Of a stretch of DNA of 64,000 nucleotides, positions 24,408 through 35,756 are shown in pieces. The notes beneath the pieces were generated by a model. The model saw only the letters and a program-made list of their open reading frames with translations. It did no database searches and was not told where the DNA came from. The DNA lies in the NCBI GenBank assembly GCA_002917075.1, contig NTMA01000069.1, positions 147,178 to 211,177 of the forward strand. The letters run 5' to 3'. Every line of letters begins with the position of its first letter. Positions within the stretch are counted from its first letter, which is position 1. Both the position numbers and the translations under genes were made by a program. The stretch is from Hawksworthiomyces lignivorus (Eukaryota > Ascomycota > Sordariomycetes > Ophiostomatales > Ophiostomataceae).

Positions 24408-24450
<43 letters not shown>

Positions 24451-24760
24451 ATTGTACATTGTATGCAATCCTCAAACTAGTTGAAAAAGACACAAAGGAG
24501 CAGCTTTTAGTAGGTGTAGGTCCTTGGTATTTCTTCGTGTGATCGTTTGCGCCGGTGGAGACTAACTTTTAGTAAGTTGGTGGGTAGCATGAGCGTAAGA
24601 AATCGCCTGAGCTTCCACTAACAGCCGAAGGACAGCCCAGACTATTGTTCTTTTGGGGAAGCTTATAGCGAAGGAGAACTTTTGTCCGTACCTGCGGCGT
24701 TTTTCTTCCTTCGACTTTCTTGATAGGATTTCCCATCTATGCAGTGGAACAGATCAGGAT
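24314..24760. other. Spacer with 40-nt poly-A tract
   Basis: This 447-bp stretch lies between the reductase stop and the regulator ATG. It contains a 40-nt A run at 24409-24448. I searched the upstream bases for a Cys-rich exon that could give the next gene a zinc finger and saw none. Confidence 0.6.
24409..24448. repeat. Poly-A homopolymer, 40 nt
   Basis: Forty consecutive A begin 95 nt after the reductase stop codon. No target-site duplication or retroelement sequence is recognisable beside it. Confidence 0.9.
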
Positions 24761-26529
24761 ATGGCTGGGCATACCCTCTACAGCGGCGCATGGCCGTCGT
24801 CTGGCGACCCGCTGCTCTTCCCCGACGACCAGTCCTCGCCCTCGACGACCTGGCGCTTTGACAGCTTCGCCCAGGACCCCGGCCACCTGGCCTCCCAGAC
24901 GGAGCTCCGCGATCTCATCTTTCATACAACCACGACTGCGGCGCCGACGCGGGAGACGACTCCAGCATCCATGCAGGCACACCAAGGATCCGGCACAAGC
25001 GGGGAGGATCCCCCCGCCACCATCACCGCCACCGCCACCGCCGCAGCCTCCTCTCTGCAGCAAGACCACGACGGCGCCGACGCCCAGCTGTCGGCGGAGG
25101 CCGTGCTCCTGCAGGCGCGGCGGTTCGAGTACCTGCAGAACTACATCGGCCAGGTGGCGCCGTGGCTGGACATGTTCGACAGCGACAAGCGCGCCTTTGG
25201 CATCGAGGTGCCCATGCTGGCGCGCTCGTCGCCGGCGCTGCTCTACGCCGTGCTGGCGCTGTCGGCGCGCCAAAAGGGCCGCAAGGGCCGCGAAGGCCGC
25301 AAAGGCGCTGCCGCTGCCGCCAACGTGCCGTCGCCTGCGGGCCCGCCGACCGACTGCTTCCACTCGGACAGCCTCGAGCTGTACCAGGAGGCCATCCGGC
25401 TGGTGCGGCCGCTGCTGCAGACGCGCGACCCGCTCAGCGTGCCCGTCTGCACCATCCTGTGCGTCATGGAGATGATGTCGGCCAGCGCCCAGGACTGGCG
25501 CAAGCACCTCGAGGGCTGCGCCGCGCTGTTTGACGCCTTTGGCGTCCACGGCTTCAGCGGCGAGCTGCCGCAGGCCGTCTTCTGGTGCTACGCGCGGATG
25601 GGTAAGTGGAACACTACTTTTTCGGACAAGGCACACATGCTGGGACATGATTACCGTTATCTGTTGGCTCCCGTGATTTATTTATTGTCTCTGCACGAAT
25701 TCTACGCGGCTGCTTTCTACTTGCTGTCTGCTAGCTATTTGCTGACCACTTGTGCTTTGCAGACCTGTGCGGCGCGCTCATCTCGGACGGCAGCGAGGGC
25801 ACGCTCGTGCCGCCGGCCAAGTGGCTGCCGCCCGGCGCAGACGAGTCGCGGGCGCGCGCGCTGTTCCGGCAGGCGTGCAGCCCCGATGCGCACGCCAACT
25901 ACGCCGTCTACCTATGCGCGTGCGTGTGCGGCTTGCTGGCTGAGCGCGCGCGCTTCGTGGAGCTGGGCGAGGCCAACGGCTGCGACGACGCCGCCTTTGC
26001 GCGGCGCTGGCGGCGCCTCTGGGCCGACCTGCAGGCCTGGCACACCGACCGGCCCGCCGTGCTACAGCCCGTGCGCACCGTCGAGACGCGGCCGTTCCCC
26101 GCCATCCTCTTCACGCACTGCGCCGCCATCTCATCCAACCAGCTCTACCACACCGCATGCATCCTCCTCCTCCAGTCTGCGCCGCCTCTGAGAGACGGCG
26201 GCAGTGGCAGCGGCAGCATCAGTGCTGGTGTCAGCCCTTCCGTCAGCGTCAGCGCCAGCGCCAGTCCCGGCGCAGAGCACGTGTCGCATGCGACGTCGGC
26301 CGCCTGGCACGCGCGGCGCGTATGCGGCATCTCGCTGACCAACCCGCACGAGGGCTGCCTCAACAACGCCATTCAGCCGCTGTGGGTGGCCGGCCGGCTG
26401 CTCAGCCACAAGACCGAGCACGCGCAGGTGGTGGCGCTGCTGCGCGGCATCGAGGCGCGGACCGGGTGGGCTGCGTGCTGGCGCATCCCTGACCTGGAGT
26501 CTGTCTGGGGGTACAAGACGAGCCGCTGA
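24761..26529 (+). CDS. Fungal-specific transcription-factor domain protein (ARCA-like) without visible zinc finger
   Basis: Exons are 24761-25601 and 25763-26529 (GTAAGT...TTTGCAG, in frame), giving about 535 residues. The start is the first ATG of the frame; the open frame extends further 5' only through a TTG codon. Residues about 115-535 match the Fungal_trans_2/ARCA-like regulatory domain: FEYLQNYIGQVAPWLDMF, YAVLALSARQ, then FPAILFTHCAA and SNQLYHTACILLLQ. The same blocks occur in the neighbour on the other strand (26636-28890), so the two are paralogues. Unlike that gene, no CxxCx6C cluster precedes the domain here, although one may be encoded in an unseen upstream exon. A regulator of the adjacent sugar cluster is plausible. 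Without its own DNA-binding domain it might act as a partner or inhibitor. Confidence 0.78.
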
Positions 26530-26635
26530 CGGTCGCCGCGGCCAACAGAGGCCGGTCACAAAAATAAAGAAAATAAAAACTAACAACTGAAAAAAAAAAA
26601 AAAAAAACAAGCTTCCTCGCCGACGAGAAGGAGTC

Positions 26636-28890
26636 TCATGCGTCCGCCATCCCCCACTGTTGGCACAGCAGCGCCTTGAAGGCGCCGACGGGCCAGCCGG
26701 TCAGGCGTGCGATGTTGTCGAAGCCCCGCAGCAGCACGCGTTGCTGCGGCTCGTACGTCATGGCCCCGGCCGCGAGGTAGAAGCTGACTAGCAGCGGCAA
26801 GTCCCAACACGATGGCCGGTCGTTGCCGAGCGCGATGCCGCACACCCGCTCCATGTGCCATAGCGTCGACCACGCTAGCGCCCGTCGCCGGTGGTCCAGC
26901 CGCAGCGTCCGGGGCCGGTGCTGCAGGAGCAGCATCATCGCTGTGTGGTACATCTGGTTGGCTAGCACAGCCGCTCCATTCGTGAAAAGGATGGCCGAAA
27001 ACAGGGGCTCGGCGCTGTCTGTTGGCATCGGCAGCTCCGCCACCGGCTGCATCTCCTGCGGACGGTCGCTGTACAGAGAGTTCAGGTTGTCGGCTGCGAG
27101 CAGCCACCTCTGAGCGAGGGGGAGGGCTGGCTCGTAGGCTCCGTCCGCACCCTGGGGCGCCGTGTCCGTTGAGCAGATGCTGATGGCCTGGCCACAGAGC
27201 AGCAGCATCCTGCTCGTGTACTGAAAAACGTGCCTCGCTCGGTCGGTAACGGCAATGTGCCAAGGAAAGACGGACTCGCTGGCAAGCGCGTGTTCCAGGC
27301 TCACGCGTCTGCCGGTCAGCAATGCAATGCTAATATCTGCAATAGGTCATTAGCGCTGGTTGGAAATTGGGTGTGTCATGTCCGCGGAGATCTTTTGTAT
27401 CTTACCTAGTCGTAGCCGGAGAGAAGACAAGAACGGAGCATAGTCTGGAGGCCAGGATTCGTCTATAGAGAATACTGCGCCAAATTTATCCCAAGCTGTC
27501 GGCCATGTTGCTGGTGAGCCGCGAATGAAGAGTCCTACAATCACAAGCAAGGTGGAAATATGCTGGTCGTGCGCGTCATTGACTCTGTCTTGTACACAGC
27601 CCGCCAGGGCCGGAGATGCTCCATCTGGTGTCCAGTCAGTCTCTGTGCCGCCTGGTGGAATAGCTGCTGACAGAGCAATCAATGCCCGACGGATCGCGGC
27701 GGAGCGAGCTGCCATCCCCAAGACGACGGTGCCGAAAAAGCTGCCCATGTCACAAATATCTAGCTGCATTGTACTCAGTACTTAGGAATCAAGTAAAAAG
27801 TGCGGTATTGCTACACTTACCCATGGTGCGATACCGTATCTGTAATGTCGCAGGTGGCGCACAACGTCCTCAGGAGATGTTTCATCTGCTCCAAGTGCAA
27901 GACCAGGATCCTGGGAAACTGATTCGGCGGACTCTCGCATTGGAGTTGTCATAGTGGCCCCTGTAAAATCATACTCGACGCTTGCGGCATTGAGAGATGA
28001 ATTGGGACTGACATGTTCTGCTGTAGTAGCAGACAGATGCGCGCCGGGAGAAGCAAGTGGGTGTGTGTTGCCAAGAGACACCAAGACTTGGAGAGCTGTT
28101 TCAAAGCCATCGCTCGCCTCGTTACTGGGCATATCATCTGCCGGTAGCTCCGGTATGAAGCCTGCCGACAATGGGGCCCAGTCCGAGCACTGAGGCTCAC
28201 TGCCGGCCGAGAGCACTGTCATATCAGACAGGGGCTCGTCCGCCGCCACCGGATAGGGTGTGTGCATTGATACATCTAACTGTACTACATCTTCATGATC
28301 GGCGGCAGTGCCAGGCTGCGTCGTTGATTCATCGCTTCGTGGAGATTCTTGCTTGTTGCTGTCTTTGCTGAGAGAATTGGCTTTGACAAACTGCATATCT
28401 TCTGTCAGCACTGTCGATGCCTCCAACCCAACAGCCAACCCATGACCAACCAGTGAACAACAATAAAGAATGGCGGGACCCGATACTTGCCCGTATGCAG
28501 TCGTACCTCGACGACGAGACCGTTGTCGGAGTGGGTGGCTCGACGGTAACAATGTTCTTGTCCAGAAACGTCAAGCCAGACGGGTACTGGCATTCGATGT
28601 TGCGACCGGCGCACCGACCGCAGCGCGGCTTCGCCTCGTCACCTGCACCGGCCAAGATGGTCAACAAGAGCCGAGAGCCAGTCTGTGGGGTTTTTTCTTT
28701 TCAATGGGCTCCCAGGAAGCACAGGCATCTGATTGGGAGAACACCAACATTTGCGTCTTCGAACGCGGCACGAGAGACATCCTGTCTTAGTCCTTTTTCG
28801 GATACCGGCGCTGCCTGTGGTGACTGCAGCCAGTCTCGCACCTGCCGGCGTGCCGTGATCGGGCTCCATGGCATTAAAGGTAGCCCTCAT
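26636..28890 (-). CDS. Zn2Cys6 transcription factor, ARCA-like
   Basis: Exons on the minus strand are 28890-28749, 28642 to about 28487, about 28390-27821, 27763-27406 and 27336-26636, giving roughly 640 residues. The first splice falls inside the zinc cluster and restores it exactly: TGCLSCRVRRRK then CDEAKPRCGRC, i.e. Cx2Cx6Cx6Cx2Cx6C. The second intron's borders are uncertain (donor between 28520 and 28487, acceptor between 28411 and 28391). The regulatory domain begins at LRHYRYGIAPWLDICDMG and continues through ILFTNGAA and NQMYHTAMMLLLQ, paralogous to the convergent gene 107 bp away. It is a nuclear DNA-binding regulator and the best candidate to control the polyol dehydrogenase/DAS/reductase genes; target genes are inferred from proximity only. 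Confidence 0.86.
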
Positions 28891-30572
28891 TTACTTGATA
28901 TTGGCATTCACGGTCGCAAAAAAACAGCTGCAGCCAAGTATTGTATGTCATGTGTGACAGAAAGGCCAACCCAGTCTCTGAATGGACGTCCATATGGGTG
29001 GAGAAGCGCCCTCCAAACACCGCCGGCAAAACGACCACCAAAAACCCCACGATTTGTGCGGAGGTACTTCTGTCTGACACCATCCCATCCGACTAACACT
29101 GATTAGGGTGTAGCGTAACGTGTGGCAAACAATATTCTTAATATTCTGTAGCGTAGGAACTCCTGTCGATAGCGCCGAAATTGTGCTTGAAGCTCTTGAA
29201 TTTGGCAGTAAACTACCTAACTCCTAGTGATTCACACGACGTATCCTGGTATGCGCACTGTAAGTTTTTTTATTTTTTTTATTTTTTTTATTTTTATTTT
29301 TTATTTTTGAAGTTTTCAAGCAGAATTTTCGGGGTAGAGTTGACACATCGAGTATGCAAAATGGGGCTGCACCACATGCCACAATGCGGAGTAATGGCAC
29401 CGTAGCTCTTGGGGATTTCCTGATCGAGAAATGTTACGCGCCTCAATAGCTGCGAGGTACCATGTGGACCTGGGACCGTCTTGACAACGCAACTCGATTC
29501 CTGGTCTGCCGTGAGACATGTTGGCATATTTCCTTCGACTGGAATGTCGATTGGTAATGATGAATGTGTAATAAATCGACTTCGATGCGGGGTACCCCGT
29601 GGTTCTCTGCCCTTAGCTTCCTTCATACCCTCACATAACGGTGACCACCTTGCAGTTCGCGGTACAATATGAGATATTCTAAGCAATATTTGTGTGCACG
29701 TTTCGTCATCCTAGCATCTCGCTTATTTATTTTCAGCTTGCCTTGAAGGAGATAAAGAACGTGCCACAAGTCTAGCGCGCAGAATCACACGAAAGTATTT
29801 CTAGGAGGCTGTTGTGAGAGCTTGGGGGTCGATATGCCAGTTGCGAATGAGAGCAATACAGCTGCTGGTCGTTCAATTCTATAAAGTTCCGAGGATTAAT
29901 CTCCTCTTCAAAAGCAATCTTCATGAAGTTTCCATGCTGCAAGGAACATCAAGGGCCGGCCGCTATTCCATGGTTTGTGTTGGTCTCGGAAACAGCCGCC
30001 TCGACAGCTTCTGCGTGGTCATTTCTGTCTTTCTTGAAAAAAGCACTACTTGAAAATCGAAATCGGATAAAATTGATAGATTGTATGGCAACCTGTATGT
30101 GCATGCATGCGTAAGAGACTCCGAAGTACAAATAGAGGACGCCGGACGACTGTGACGTCGAAACCAACCGGTGTAGAACACCACCAGTGGTAATATGAAG
30201 GAAACTTGGAAACAAAATAAGAAAACGGTGCATTAATGAAAGGGTGTCAGTCCCCGCAAAATGAATAAATAAACAATTTCCCGTCCCTAAACTCCTTTGC
30301 CGCTGCCAATGTTAGGGGCTCTAATAGATCCCAACGATAATAATGTAATATGGCATAACCAAAGCAAGAAACAAATAGAAAGCAGACGAAACAGCAACAA
30401 CAAAAGGTGCCACCTCTTCTAAGACGTATCCGGCGTCTAATTTGTTGCACATTGCGCTAATCTGTCGTATGCAAACAAAAGAAACAGAGCCGGCGGCGGA
30501 TGTGGAAGAATTTAGGATAGACTTCATGTTGTGTGAAATCACGAATGAGGTTCATCACAGAACCAGCCAGAG
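28891..30572. other. Gene-free spacer, 1.7 kb
   Basis: This is the upstream region of the Zn2Cys6 gene and the downstream region of the GH76 gene. It is AT-rich with a (T4-8)A low-complexity tract at 29265-29308. No supported gene or RNA. Confidence 0.5.
29265..29308. repeat. T-rich (TTTTTTTA)n low-complexity tract
   Basis: T runs of 5-8 are separated by single A residues over about 44 bp in non-coding sequence. Confidence 0.85.
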
Positions 30573-32364
30573 TTACATCGAGCCCTTGCCCTTGGGGAAG
30601 CCGAAACGGAAACCGTCGGTCTCGTTCATGCTCATCCATATAAGCATAGACATCAGACCACTGATGATGATGATGGTCAAAATAGAGGCGCCAGCACGAT
30701 CACCGGTCGTGATGGGACCGAAATTCACAGTCTGCACATTGGAGTCGCTACCCGCAGACGCATCGCCCACACTTGTACCACCGGTGGTATTTGTCAGGGC
30801 CACGCTAACAGGCTCAAGATCAAGGAGAACGCTCATCAGAGCACCGAGTGCATTCATCTCTTGGCCTGCGCCAGTATCGCCGTCGTATGAAGAAGTGGTC
30901 CAGCGGAAACCGCAGGTACCGTCGGCATTGCAGTTTTTCATAGCAGCTTGCGCCGACGTCTTCAGCACAGGCATAATCGTATCGTGCATAAAGGGCGCAA
31001 GCTGGACAGACTGGGCTAGCCAGCGGTGCAGATAGCACTTGTACGAAAGCATGTCAGTTGTGCACTGGATTCTGTCGGCCAGCTCGCAGGCCGGCTCAAC
31101 AGCAATGCCATCGGGGAAGAAGAAAGCAAGAGTGCGGTTGGTGAGGGATACGATGCGGCTCTCCCAGACAGGGCTACCATTGGTCTGGACGAGTTAGCGG
31201 AGGGTCAGGAAGGGATGTCGGGACGGGGGCCATGAAGCTTACGTAGTTGTACATGAACGCGCAACCTTGGATAAAGGTGGCTGCGACGTACGAGAATTGT
31301 GCTTTGTTAATATCGGTGCACTCGGTTTCGACGTGGGCACCGTCGTAGATGTTCCACTGGTCATCAATGTAGCCGATACTCTGGGTCCAGTTGTAGGTCT
31401 TCTCCGCATAGTCGGCGTATGAGGCGTTGTTGGTATACCGGGCCAGACGAGCACCGAGGTTGAAGAAGATGCCATTGGCAATGCTGTTTTTGTAGTCGTA
31501 GCCGTTGTTGGCAAAAGGAATCTGCCAGCGCAAACCGCCGTTGCAATACTGCGTGTCCCAGCGGGCAGCCTGGGTATTGAACACGGCCTGTGCCAGGGCA
31601 AGCCATTGGGGATCGGTAGAAGCAGGGTTCTGGAAGTTCGTTTCGGCGGCCAACATGGCTGACATGCCCCAAAAGCCTTGGTCATCGTTTCCGAGCGACG
31701 CTGTCCAGTTGGGTGGCATGTAGCTGTTTTGAGGTGGGCCGGCCTGGAAGATGAGGCAGTATTCTGCTGTAGGGTTGTAGGATGTATCGCCGGTGTAGTG
31801 CCAGTAGTCGACCATAGTGCCCCAAAGAGCACCACCTTCCCACCAGTAGTAGTCACCGTTTGGTGGTGGTCCAGGAAGAATACCGGGAGTCGCGCCTACA
31901 TTGGATGGTCAGGAATACCTCCGTTTGCGTCGTACACACAGTGTTTGGGGAGAAGAGGGAGGCGTACCAGACACATTGCCCTTATAATAGGACATAAGGT
32001 TGAAGGCAATCGTTGCCATGGCGGATTTGACGGAGGCTGCATTGCGGAGGAAAGTCAGCCAGTCGGTCCATGATGTTGCTCTGCGGCCCCGAACCAGAGC
32101 GAACAGATCGGGTGCGCCGGGACAAAGAAATAGAGACAAGTGGGGCCGAGAGAGATGTGTTTACGTGCCGAGAAAGCCGTGAAGAGTTCCAGAGGGTATA
32201 CCATGAAAGGATTTTGAAAGATCGAAAATGCGAAGGAGTAGACGAGATAAAAGGAGAAGGGACAACTACTCACCAGCTGATGTCAGGTCGACATTAATCT
32301 GCGCGGAGGCCGTTGAAGCAGCAGCCGCCGCAAGCAGCAGAGACTTAACGAGTGAAGGCGCCAT
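30573..32364 (-). CDS. GH76 mannan endo-1,6-alpha-mannosidase, Dcw1/Dfg5 type, GPI-anchored
   Basis: Exons are 32364-32274, 32036-31968, 31895-31243 and 31184-30573 (introns 237, 72 and 58 nt), giving about 474 residues. The signal peptide spans residues 1-21. GH76 landmarks are WWEGGALWGTMVDYWHYTGD (about 71-90) and the catalytic Asp pair Asp124-Asp125 in GNDDQGFWG. There are many N-glycosylation sites. The C-terminus has a Ser/Gly/Thr spacer followed by a hydrophobic stretch (ILTIIIISGLMSMLIW) fitting a GPI signal, though about 20 polar residues follow it. Dcw1/Dfg5 proteins act at the plasma membrane and cross-link GPI proteins to cell-wall glucan through their mannan core. The upstream 700 bp is pyrimidine-rich on the coding strand, as in many highly expressed fungal genes. 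Confidence 0.93.
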
Positions 32365-34643
32365 GATGAAACACGACAAACAATAGCTAAAGAGAATGAC
32401 AACGACAACAGCGGAAGCAAACGACAGCAACGACAAGGACGACGACGACGACGAAGGCGATGACGTCCGAAACGTCCGGAACGGTGGTTGTGATTTATTA
32501 TCAGGTGAAGTCCGCGTATTGGGTCTTGGCACCAGTAAGAGGAGTGGATGTCTTGCAGGTAGAGAGGGAAGGCCGCGACGTGAGATCTAGGCGGTCTTGG
32601 CACTTTTGCTTCTTTCAACAAATGTCGCCCTACTAAAAGCGTCCGTGGGTAATTTTGCAGCGGACGAGTAGAATCGCAGCCAAGAAAAGAGAAATAAAAA
32701 AACAGAACGAAATTGAATTAAACGAGCGAAAAAGTGAAGTTTTTTGAAGGGAGAGGATAAAGAGAGAAAAGGGCTGGAGGCTTTGACGATTTAGTGAAAG
32801 GGTCAAAGAGAAGAAGAAGAAGAAGTGAGCGAAAGCAGCTGGCGAGGACGAAAAACTGGGAGGGAAATGAGGAAAGAGCAGACCAACGGAGACGTACGTA
32901 CCACCATGTACGCATAGATGGGTGGCCAGACCTTTCCCATTCGCTGTTTCGCTGTGGAGCGAAAAAGATAAAAAGGGGACGAGTGGAGGGGAGGGAAGGA
33001 GCTACAAGAAAAAAAGAGGGACAGGCGGGTTTGCAGACAACAGAGCAAGGTCCATTCCAAGGAAGTTGCGTAGGACCTTTTGCACTTGCCCCCAATTAAA
33101 AAAGCAAGTGTAATAATGAAGGGAACTTGCCATTTCTATGGTGAAACCATAGACTGGCCAGGTACTGTGGCACAGTCAATGACATACGTACGTCGCACTC
33201 ACATGTACTTGCGCAACAAAGAAAACTGGGTACCTGCCGTTGTCGACGTCCAGACTTACACCTGTTTTGGATTGGCGCCATCGCTTTTCTTTTCAGCAAA
33301 GAAAGGGGAAGGTGCGAATTCCTATTTTTGGTAGAGGGCTGTATTTAACAGATACGTACTCCGATTGTATGAAGAACAGTTAAAGAAGTACAACATCGCT
33401 TTTTCTTTATCGCCTTCCCACGCTGTTTATTGGTTGGCGGCAGTCCGTCGTTGGTTCCCCTTTTTCCACTCCAAAATAGAAAAGAGCGTATTAAAACAGC
33501 CAAAACTCGGAGATTAGGTCATCCTCAGCCATCGGGACACCGAGAACCGTGCAGGGGATGATCCAGAGGCTGACCTTCGGACTTCGAAATACGAAAAATA
33601 TTGCGATATGCTCGTATAACGTCATGGCAAAGAGATATGCAAAACGAAACAAACGAGCTAAACAGCGGCGAACGGCCCCGGAAGAGCCGCAACACGAACT
33701 TCCAACCCGTTCCCGGTCTTTTGGTGTTGCCCTCCGTTTGATCACACGATCCATGGAGGGTGAATACTATAGGATGCACCGGCAAAAAGGCGCTCGATTG
33801 GGGGTAACAGGCGGGATGCAGCGAGAATAGGCAAGAAAGCGACTTTCCCACATACCCGGTGACTGGAATCCAATTTTGTGTTGAATCACGTGTTTTGCTT
33901 GTGATAGAATCACGTGAATTCCGAGGCTGATGGATTCCTCTCTCGGACACAAGCATTGACACGAAGCATCGTCGACATCGATTTCACAACCTCCTCCTAG
34001 CACACAGTGTGACTGAAGGGATCTTCCATTTCTTGTAGGCATGGAAATTCTCCCGTGCGGGAATGTTCCCAGCGCAAATTCACAAGCAGATCAATCACGG
34101 CGAGCAATGTTCATCTTTCAAAATTTGTCTCGTTTGCGCGTTTCTTTCCAAAACGAACTATATCGCGACCATAACAACAGAAGTGGTATTAACTTTTTCT
34201 CTCCTCCGCAAAAAAACACAGACAAAACAGCATGAAACACAGATTATTGCTAGGGACAAGCAATTGGTTGCAGTTCGACCAACACACAAGACTCATCAAA
34301 TACAGAAAGGGCTGACGGCGCATGGCGCTCTCAGCCCGAGAGCCAGTCACTAGGAACAAACGTGTGCTATTATGAACAGATTGGCGTTCCTAAGGAAACT
34401 AGAAAAGGGGGGGATCGGGGTAGTGGTTTGCTGGGCAGGTTCACTTGGAGCGGGAGGAAGTGGGCAGACCAAGCAAGATTGTGTCCAGAAGCGCTCCTCA
34501 AAGCATTGGCATCGCTTTTGATAACAGAGCTCATTAAGTGCAAAGAGGGAACAAAGAGGAAAGGGGCAGACGGGCAGGCAGCTCGTCGTTTTGTCTGTTC
34601 TCCCTTTTTTTTTTTTTTGTTTCCCTCTCTAGGGGTAGTCCAC
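32365..34643. other. Spacer, 2.3 kb: GH76 promoter and iron permease 3' flank
   Basis: The region up to about 33060 is purine-rich on the + strand (CT-rich on the GH76 coding strand) and is presumably promoter plus 5' UTR. The remainder, to the permease stop, shows no convincing gene. Confidence 0.55.
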
Positions 34644-35756
34644 CTACGAGGTCTCGTTGACCATGTGCTCGGCGCGCACCTGGTTGACGACCTCGTCGGC
34701 GTCGATGTTGTGGGCCTCGATGCGCTTGCGGGCCCAGTTCTTGAGGCCCGGCACCTTGGAGGCGAAGTTGAGCGTGGGCCGGGCAAAGGGCAGCCAGCCG
34801 GTGCGCTCCTCGTACAGCAGGAAGAAGACGGCGACGATGATGAACAGCCAGTAGAGGTTGTAGGAGATGACGGAGCCGTAGGTGCCCGTGTTCTCCCAGC
34901 CGAAGAGCGCGTAGAAGACGTCCCAGCCGTTGTCAGTCTCTGGGTTGCAGCAGTTGATGTGCCAGACCGTCTGGGAGATGTCGTAGGAGCCTGGACCGTC
35001 GCCGACCTCGGCCACGTCCGAGCCAACCTTTTGGATGAACTTGTGCAGCTGCAGCGAGAAGACGGACTTGGAGAACATGCCGGCCGCGATCAGGTACAGG
35101 ATGCTGGTGCTGAAGATGAGGAAGATCTGGATGGTCATGAAGTTGCCGCCGCGGTACAGCAGCCAGCCAATGATCAGCGCCGCCAGCAGGCCCGTGATGA
35201 CGGGGATGGGGAACGCGGTGGCGGGCAAGCTCAGCGACACGCCGCCCACGAACACGACGGCCTCGACGCCCTCGCGCATGGTCGTGATAAAGGGCAGGAT
35301 GAACATGACGTTGCGGCGGCCCCAGCTGCGCAGCCAGTTGCCGGCGCCGGCCTCCTTGAACGACTGGTGGGACACGAGCGCCTGGGCGATCTTGAGCCGC
35401 CACTTTTCGCGCATCTTGTTGACGCGCAGCAGCGCCAGGCCCATGGCCGTGATGATGATGGTCGCGATCAGGTAGAAGATGCCCTCCCACAGGTCCTCGG
35501 CGTTGGCCCAGATGTCCTTGCCCAGGCCGTAGAAGGCGCCGATGAAGGCGCCGCCGATGATCAGACAGACGAGCACGCCCGAGCCGGCGCCAAGCCACAC
35601 CTGGCGCACCATTCGTTTGTATATCGCCGGGTCCTGGTCAGGCCCGCCCAGGACCTGCTTCAGGAACGAAAACAGCACGGAGATGACGATCACGGCCTCC
35701 AGACATTCTCGGAAGACGATGAAGAAAATCTGGACGGCAAACACGTTCTTCCCCAT
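34644..35756 (-). CDS. ftr1: High-affinity iron permease Ftr1
   Basis: This is a single exon of 370 residues with an ATG start and a length typical of the family. Both REXXE iron-binding motifs are present: RECLE at residues 16-20 in helix 1 and REGVE at 161-165 in helix 4. Seven hydrophobic segments are visible, with the external DISQTVWHINCCNPETD loop before the last helix, as in Ftr1/FtrA. The protein carries Fe3+ across the plasma membrane after oxidation by the multicopper ferroxidase Fet3, with which it forms one complex. The fet3 gene lies divergently 7.3 kb away. An exact iron-GATA site lies 1.65 kb upstream (37410). A 486-codon frame on the opposite strand over this gene is a GC-driven shadow. 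Confidence 0.96.
   Translation of the reverse strand: MGKNVFAVQIFFIVFRECLEAVIVISVLFSFLKQVLGGPDQDPAIYKRMVRQVWLGAGSGVLVCLIIGGAFIGAFYGLGKDIWANAEDLWEGIFYLIATIIITAMGLALLRVNKMREKWRLKIAQALVSHQSFKEAGAGNWLRSWGRRNVMFILPFITTMREGVEAVVFVGGVSLSLPATAFPIPVITGLLAALIIGWLLYRGGNFMTIQIFLIFSTSILYLIAAGMFSKSVFSLQLHKFIQKVGSDVAEVGDGPGSYDISQTVWHINCCNPETDNGWDVFYALFGWENTGTYGSVISYNLYWLFIIVAVFFLLYEERTGWLPFARPTLNFASKVPGLKNWARKRIEAHNIDADEVVNQVRAEHMVNETS

Noticed and set aside
24409..24448. The poly-A run as the tail of a retroposed gene copy or LINE
   Set aside because: The gene just upstream still has its introns, no target-site duplication is visible, and no reverse transcriptase sequence is nearby.
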